DNA of 64,000 bases from Taiwanofungus camphoratus (Eukaryota > Basidiomycota > Agaricomycetes > Polyporales > Taiwanofungaceae). The notes beneath the pieces are model-generated. The model was not told the DNA's origin, made no database searches, and was given only the letters and a program-made list of their open reading frames with translations. Position 1 is the first letter of the stretch, and each line of letters opens with the position of its first letter. The position numbers and the translations under genes were made by a program. Location of the stretch: NCBI GenBank assembly GCA_003999685.1, contig CP021224.1, positions 868,001 to 932,000 of the forward strand, in the 5' to 3' direction. Of this stretch, positions 59,581 through 64,000 are shown piece by piece.

Positions 59581-62500
59581 TTACACCGCGATTTGTGTAC
59601 TATCCAGGCCAAGTGCATGCAGGAAAATATTAACATTTGCTAGTCTCATCCTCCTCTGCTCGGCATCCGTAACCCACCCCTTGGTTGCGGTTGTTACGTT
59701 CTCGAGCACCATCTCACGAAGACTTGTTACCAGAATCTGCTGTTGCTCCCCTGATGCCTGCAGCGCCAGTGCGGCTAGGAATTGCCAGACCGGCTGGTCC
59801 ATAGCGTCCACGCCAGGAATATTGGAGAATGGTATGCCTGATACTGCGCTCAGCCGGATGGAAGGGAACAGTGCCAAGAGATTAGTTGCCAGCAGTTCAA
59901 ATAAATGGTCGAGTACATGTTGCCTGTGTTCCAAACAATCAAATTCACAGACAGCCAGCTCAGAAGTTCAAGTAAATACCACTGTTCCGTCTCCTCTGGA
60001 GAAGGCAATTCCGAAACCTCTGTCGCAGACGACATGCTTTGTTTGATAATTTCCACACGACTCACAAAGAGAGTTAGCAAAGCAAGTCCGGGCTGAAACA
60101 GGAACATTCAAGATTCTTTCCCCGGTGCAAGATAATCACGCACCCTCGTCCGAGCCACATCAATAATATTGCTACGATCAAGCAGGAGTCCAAGGAGACC
60201 ACTTACAAGCCTCAGACTTGCTTTGGCAACGACGGGTAGGATGCTCTGGACTACGCTCGCCATAAAGGCCTGTGTCTGAGCCTCGACATCAGCCTGCTCT
60301 TTAGTCCCATCCAAAGAGTCAAGCAGAGGAGCTTGAATCACGACATCCAGCTGAGAGAAACAGGCGACAAGAAGGGTTAAGACAGTCAACATCTGTTGAG
60401 TGCTAAGGTGGCGCGCTACTCGAGGAAGTATTCTTTTCCCCTTGATAGGCGTAAGGAGTGAGATGAACGGATGTGGATCGCTGCGCACCACACATACATC
60501 AATTCGAAGACTTTGGCATTCTGCACGAGCGAAAGACGTACCTTATCTCCAAAGGCACCATGACTCGTAGTCCGTCCCAAAGCTGTTCCACGAGTGCTGT
60601 AAATTCCACATTCCTATCTCGAGTTAGGAAGACACCAGGGCATTGAAGAATTCAGAAAGGCTTCACCAGGCTTGAAAGGTTTCCTCTTCCTCAGAGGCCG
60701 GCTGCTCCCGTCTCCGCTGTTCAATCTCGAGAACCAAGTCATATAAGCGCTCTAAAATTACCAGAGTCTCTCGGTGCGTCAGCGGATCTTTGTGAACGAG
60801 ACCGTTAGTCTGAGTGATGGAAGAATGATTAGACAGGATCACGCAGATAACGGCTAATACTCACGTCTGCAGCACTGCCCAAGGCTTCACGCCCGATCTT
60901 TGCAGCCTCCCTTGCTGCACCTACGCCATCCTGAGTTGCAGCGTCTGACTTCGAAATGTGGGCATGCGAGGAAACATTTGGCGACGTGGATGGGTTGCCT
61001 GAATCAACTTGCAGAAGTTGACGAGGAGCGGCTTTGTAGCTTCGTCCAGAAGTTCTGCCCAGTGCGCCCTGGAGACTGTTCAGGGCTATAATAAAGGCAG
61101 CATACGTTAGAAGGAACTCAAAATGAAGTTGTCGAAACATCCAGACTGACATATTTTCTCTTTCTCTCTCATTCGCGCATTATTAACGATCCTTTCGACC
61201 TGGGCTTCCATGCGCTGCATAGCACTCTGGCGTCGTCCGGGACCCTTCTGACCAAGTCCCAAACCGACACCTCCGCCAGAACCAAATTTGAGCACACGAT
61301 CCTCCGCGGACTGCATGCCTAAGCGAGATCCAAAAACAGCACCATAAACCTGAGCGTAAAAATCGTCGGTGTATGGGTCCTGGGTGACCAGCTGGGATAC
61401 TTGAATTCGAGTGATGAAGTCCTTGTCAGATTGGGTCATTAGATCGTTATACCGGGCCTATAGTCAATGTGATTAAGTGAATAGAGACGAATGAGCGAGC
61501 CGAGAGTGCAGACCATATGTGTAATCTTCGCGAGCTTCCTGCGCCTCTTCTCCTCCATTCGCTCGGCCTCCATGATCTTGCGCATAGCCTCTACTCTCAA
61601 CGCCTCCTGCAATTCGCGTTCTTCCTTCGTCTCCCTATTAGAATGAGCTGTTGTGGCCTGCATGCTGCTCAAGAATTCTGCCTGCGCCATCTCAGCCAAT
61701 AAGCGCTGCTGCATCTGGATGTCCTGTGGCAGGTATTGCATGCTCTGTTGGAAGGGTACATCTAACGGGGCCTGCGAGTTCATCAGTGCAGGCGACTGCC
61801 GTCCCACCCGGCGCTGCTGGCGGTCGGAAAGCGAAGGACTCAGGCCACCGGACGTATGACGTTGATGAAGGAGTTGACTATGGAGATGATTAGACGAAGT
61901 AGCCTGGATCTGCTGCAACCGAATCTGGTGCTGCCTCTCCAACTCCTCCAGTCTTAGCTGCTCCTGCAACTCAATGAGCTGCTGTTGTTGTAGGCGCTCC
62001 CGCTGCTCCTGCAGCTCAAGCAAGTAGCGCTGCTGTTGCTGCTGTTGTTGTTGCTGTAGCTGAAGGACGTGGATCTGGTGCTGTTGCTGCTGCTGGTGAA
62101 ACCGCGGAGATTGGGAGTGCGGGTGCATCCGGGGCGGCGGCGTTGCTGTATGCTGAGGCGTGCTCTGCCGCTGTACCTGGCCTCGCAGCTGGCCCTGTGA
62201 AAGCGCATGCGACAACGGCTGAGGCTGGTGGTGCTGAGGCTGTTGCTGTTGCTGAGCAGCGGCAGCGGCACGCATTTCCGCCTCGATCTCTTCGACGGTA
62301 CGAACGCCCTTGTGAAGATTCCCCCCAATGCTGAGGCTAGTAGATGGCTGCGAAGCTAGTGCATCTGTATGAGCTGAAACATACAAGGAAGACTTTGATG
62401 GTTGTTGTAGTGAGTGGTTGGAGGCGCGACTGGCACCATTGATGCGAGGAAGGACGGAGAAAGGCGACTTATCGTCCCATAGAGACTCCAGTGTATGCGA

Positions 62501-62953
62501 TGGATGAACTGTGTATAAAAAATAAGACAGGCGAGAAGAAGAAGTCTGTGAGCATCATACGAGGTGCGCCTAGCTGAGAAACGTGGGATTCAACAGCTTG
62601 CGATTTCGGTGTATTCGCATCTTGTGATAATGCAGAGGATTTTGGGTGATCATCGGATGGTAATGCAGCGGTGCCAAAGTCAAAATCTTTCCCTAGTCGT
62701 CGGGGTCAACGAGAGCACTTTAGATTGAGGTCAAGGAAATGCTATACTCACCCACTTCACCGATCAGTCCGAACGTCTCGTCGTTTAATTCATCACCTCT
62801 TTCTTGAAGCTCGTCCCCAAGGCCATCGTAGCCTTCCTCGCCCCAGGTGTACACAGCGATGTCTTCCCTGTGAGCACCGCCTGAACCACTCTCTAAGAAT
62901 TTACGCTTGTCCCCCTCCAGATCGTTCTGTTCCTCGAAGCCGAAGAAAGACAT
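59581..62953 (-). CDS. PAT1: PAT1, mRNA decapping activator
   Basis: Start at 62953 with MSFFGFEEQNDLEGDKRKFL, the conserved Pat1 N-terminus (MSFFGFDT-like) that binds Dhh1. A later exon holds VEEIEAEMRAAAAAQQQQQP and a long Gln-rich region (about 61900-62280) with a run of nine glutamines and a second of five. Then DKDFITRIQVSQLVTQDPYT, DDFYAQVYGAVFGSRLGMQS and RRQSAMQRMEAQVERIVNNA form the Pat1 signature. C-terminal exons (GKRILPRVARHLSTQQMLTV, SLRLVSGLLGLLLDRSNIID) are the superhelical PatC domain that binds Lsm1-7 and Dcp2. Stop at 59581. Acts in cytoplasmic P-bodies. Coding overlaps no neighbour. Confidence 0.93.
61980..62095 (-). repeat. CAG/CAA-type glutamine tract inside PAT1
   Basis: Repeated CTG/TTG triplets on the plus strand encode glutamine runs on the minus strand: QQQQQQQQQ near 62031-62057 and QQQQQ near 62076-62091. 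Mixed CAG and CAA codons, so the tract is not a pure repeat and should be fairly stable. Confidence 0.75.
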
Positions 62954-64000
62954 GCGTGGAGCATTTATCCCAACAAGCTCAACCTGAGTGGCGAAACGAT
63001 GGAGTCAAAGAGAAGAACGCTGGATTATGTAGAGAAAGCGGTTTGAGAGATGTCTTTGCAGCGCTCTGAGACCGGCGCCGGTCACCAGTCATACATAAAA
63101 TGCGACTCAACGTGACACCTCCCACTAAGTACTTCAATCATTCGATAAGAGACAGCGTCCCTTGTCTATTCCATCGGTTTATGACGCTAGTTTCAAATGA
63201 TTATTTATTGACTGATATAAACCGAGATACCACTTAAATACAGTAAAACCCAGCGCAATGGGCATCGCAACTTATTCAGAACACATTTCTCCGTCCCAGG
63301 TACTGACGAAAATACAAGGTTGTACTTTGGGCAAAAAGTTGGTTGTCGACCATCTCAAAGCTGACACCGGCAGATGAACGATGAACAGAAGCTTGAATTG
63401 TACACTGGCCATGAACTCGGTGCAGTACGCTATATGATCTTGATATGACAGTTCCAGATCGTATCCTCGAAACATGGGAGTTTCTGAGATGGCCTGTGAC
63501 CTGACCTTGTCGGATGGCCTTGTACCGGTGATATCAGGGGCCATGATTGTTAGAACAGTGGGTCGCTCTGATCCTCAACAGATTGCTTCATGGTGTTTGG
63601 AAACCCAGATTGGTCGAGAGACGCTTCTGAGGCATATCGGTCTATCTGTATTTCTTTGCATGATGAGAACAGCATCCGCCGGACAGATGATACTTAATCT
63701 CCTGCAACGGCCTACTCATGGCTAGTTTTCTACTCCCACTCACAGACCTGCGATGCATTCTCCTGCGATGAATTCTCCTGCATGGATGTATGTCTCTCCG
63801 AATTGATTCCTGTATCTAGCTTATTTCGCAACTCTAGATTGGGCCCGGTGGCAGATGCCGTTTACTCGAAACGTATGTACTGAGCCCCGAGCCCGTGTTT
63901 CCAGCTTTTAGGCACACTATTCAACTGGGGCCTACAAGGTGTGTTGTCCGTGCAAATATGTGAGTCCAGTCTTCTTGTGACTCCGCGAGACTGTGATCAC
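62954..64000. other. Intergenic region at the right edge, no supported gene
   Basis: The first 150 bases are the likely PAT1 promoter and leader. Two open frames, a 90-codon one on the minus strand (63272-63544) and an 83-codon one on the plus strand (63474-63725), overlap each other and show no domain, signal peptide or splice pattern. They may be chance or parts of a gene continuing past the edge. Confidence 0.35.

Noticed and set aside
63272-63725. Overlapping minus (90 codons) and plus (83 codons) frames near the right edge
   Set aside because: No domain, no splice pattern and they contradict each other; too weak for a gene call.

Overview
The window is nuclear DNA of a filamentous basidiomycete, most likely an Agaricomycete. 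The signs are compact genes with many short GT-AG introns (about 45-70 bases), repeated F-box proteins with an LPPEILVEIF-type motif, a multipass DUF6533-type membrane protein, a psi-factor oxygenase, and basidiomycete-style housekeeping proteins. The sequence alone does not give a genus.

Layout. 1-8 kb: the 5' part of a Tel1/ATM kinase gene (runs off the left edge), a Sos7-like kinetochore gene, and an intact F-box gene lying tail to tail with a decayed F-box copy. 8-16 kb: RAD9 (9-1-1 clamp), a possible small protein gene, an orphan gene with a C4 cysteine cluster, and a second F-box gene. 16-26 kb: coatomer epsilon subunit, a large multi-exon psi-factor (Ppo) fatty acid dioxygenase/P450 fusion, DPH4, and a DUF676/Lpl1-like lipase. 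26-33.5 kb: an AT-richer accessory stretch with a DUF6533-like membrane protein, an orphan coiled-coil gene and exon-like debris. 33.5-37 kb: cystathionine beta-synthase, a DOPA 4,5-dioxygenase-like gene (with a GC-AG intron) and MZT1. 37-52 kb: SF3B1, AP-1 gamma adaptin, a forkhead transcription factor and DNA ligase IV. 52-63 kb: a Gin4/Hsl1/Cdr2-type kinase, TMA16, a family-2-like glycosyltransferase and PAT1. The last kilobase has no gene I can support.

Function. Most genes are conserved housekeeping genes: DNA damage signalling and repair (Tel1, Rad9, Lig4), mitosis and cell cycle (Sos7, MZT1, forkhead, Gin4-type kinase), vesicle traffic (epsilon-COP, AP-1 gamma), and RNA or translation (SF3B1, PAT1, TMA16, DPH4). 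They do not form an operon-like pathway. The metabolic or accessory genes are the Ppo oxygenase, lipase, CBS, DOPA dioxygenase and glycosyltransferase. Several neighbours are divergent and share short promoters; the LIG4/kinase promoter has three CACGTG palindromes and one ACGCGT.

I found no rRNA, CRISPR array, convincing tRNA or intact mobile element, and no clearly new multi-gene system. The best leads are the two spliced orphan genes, the Ppo with a changed Asn-x-x-Gln motif, the CBS without regulatory domains, and the LIG4/kinase promoter.
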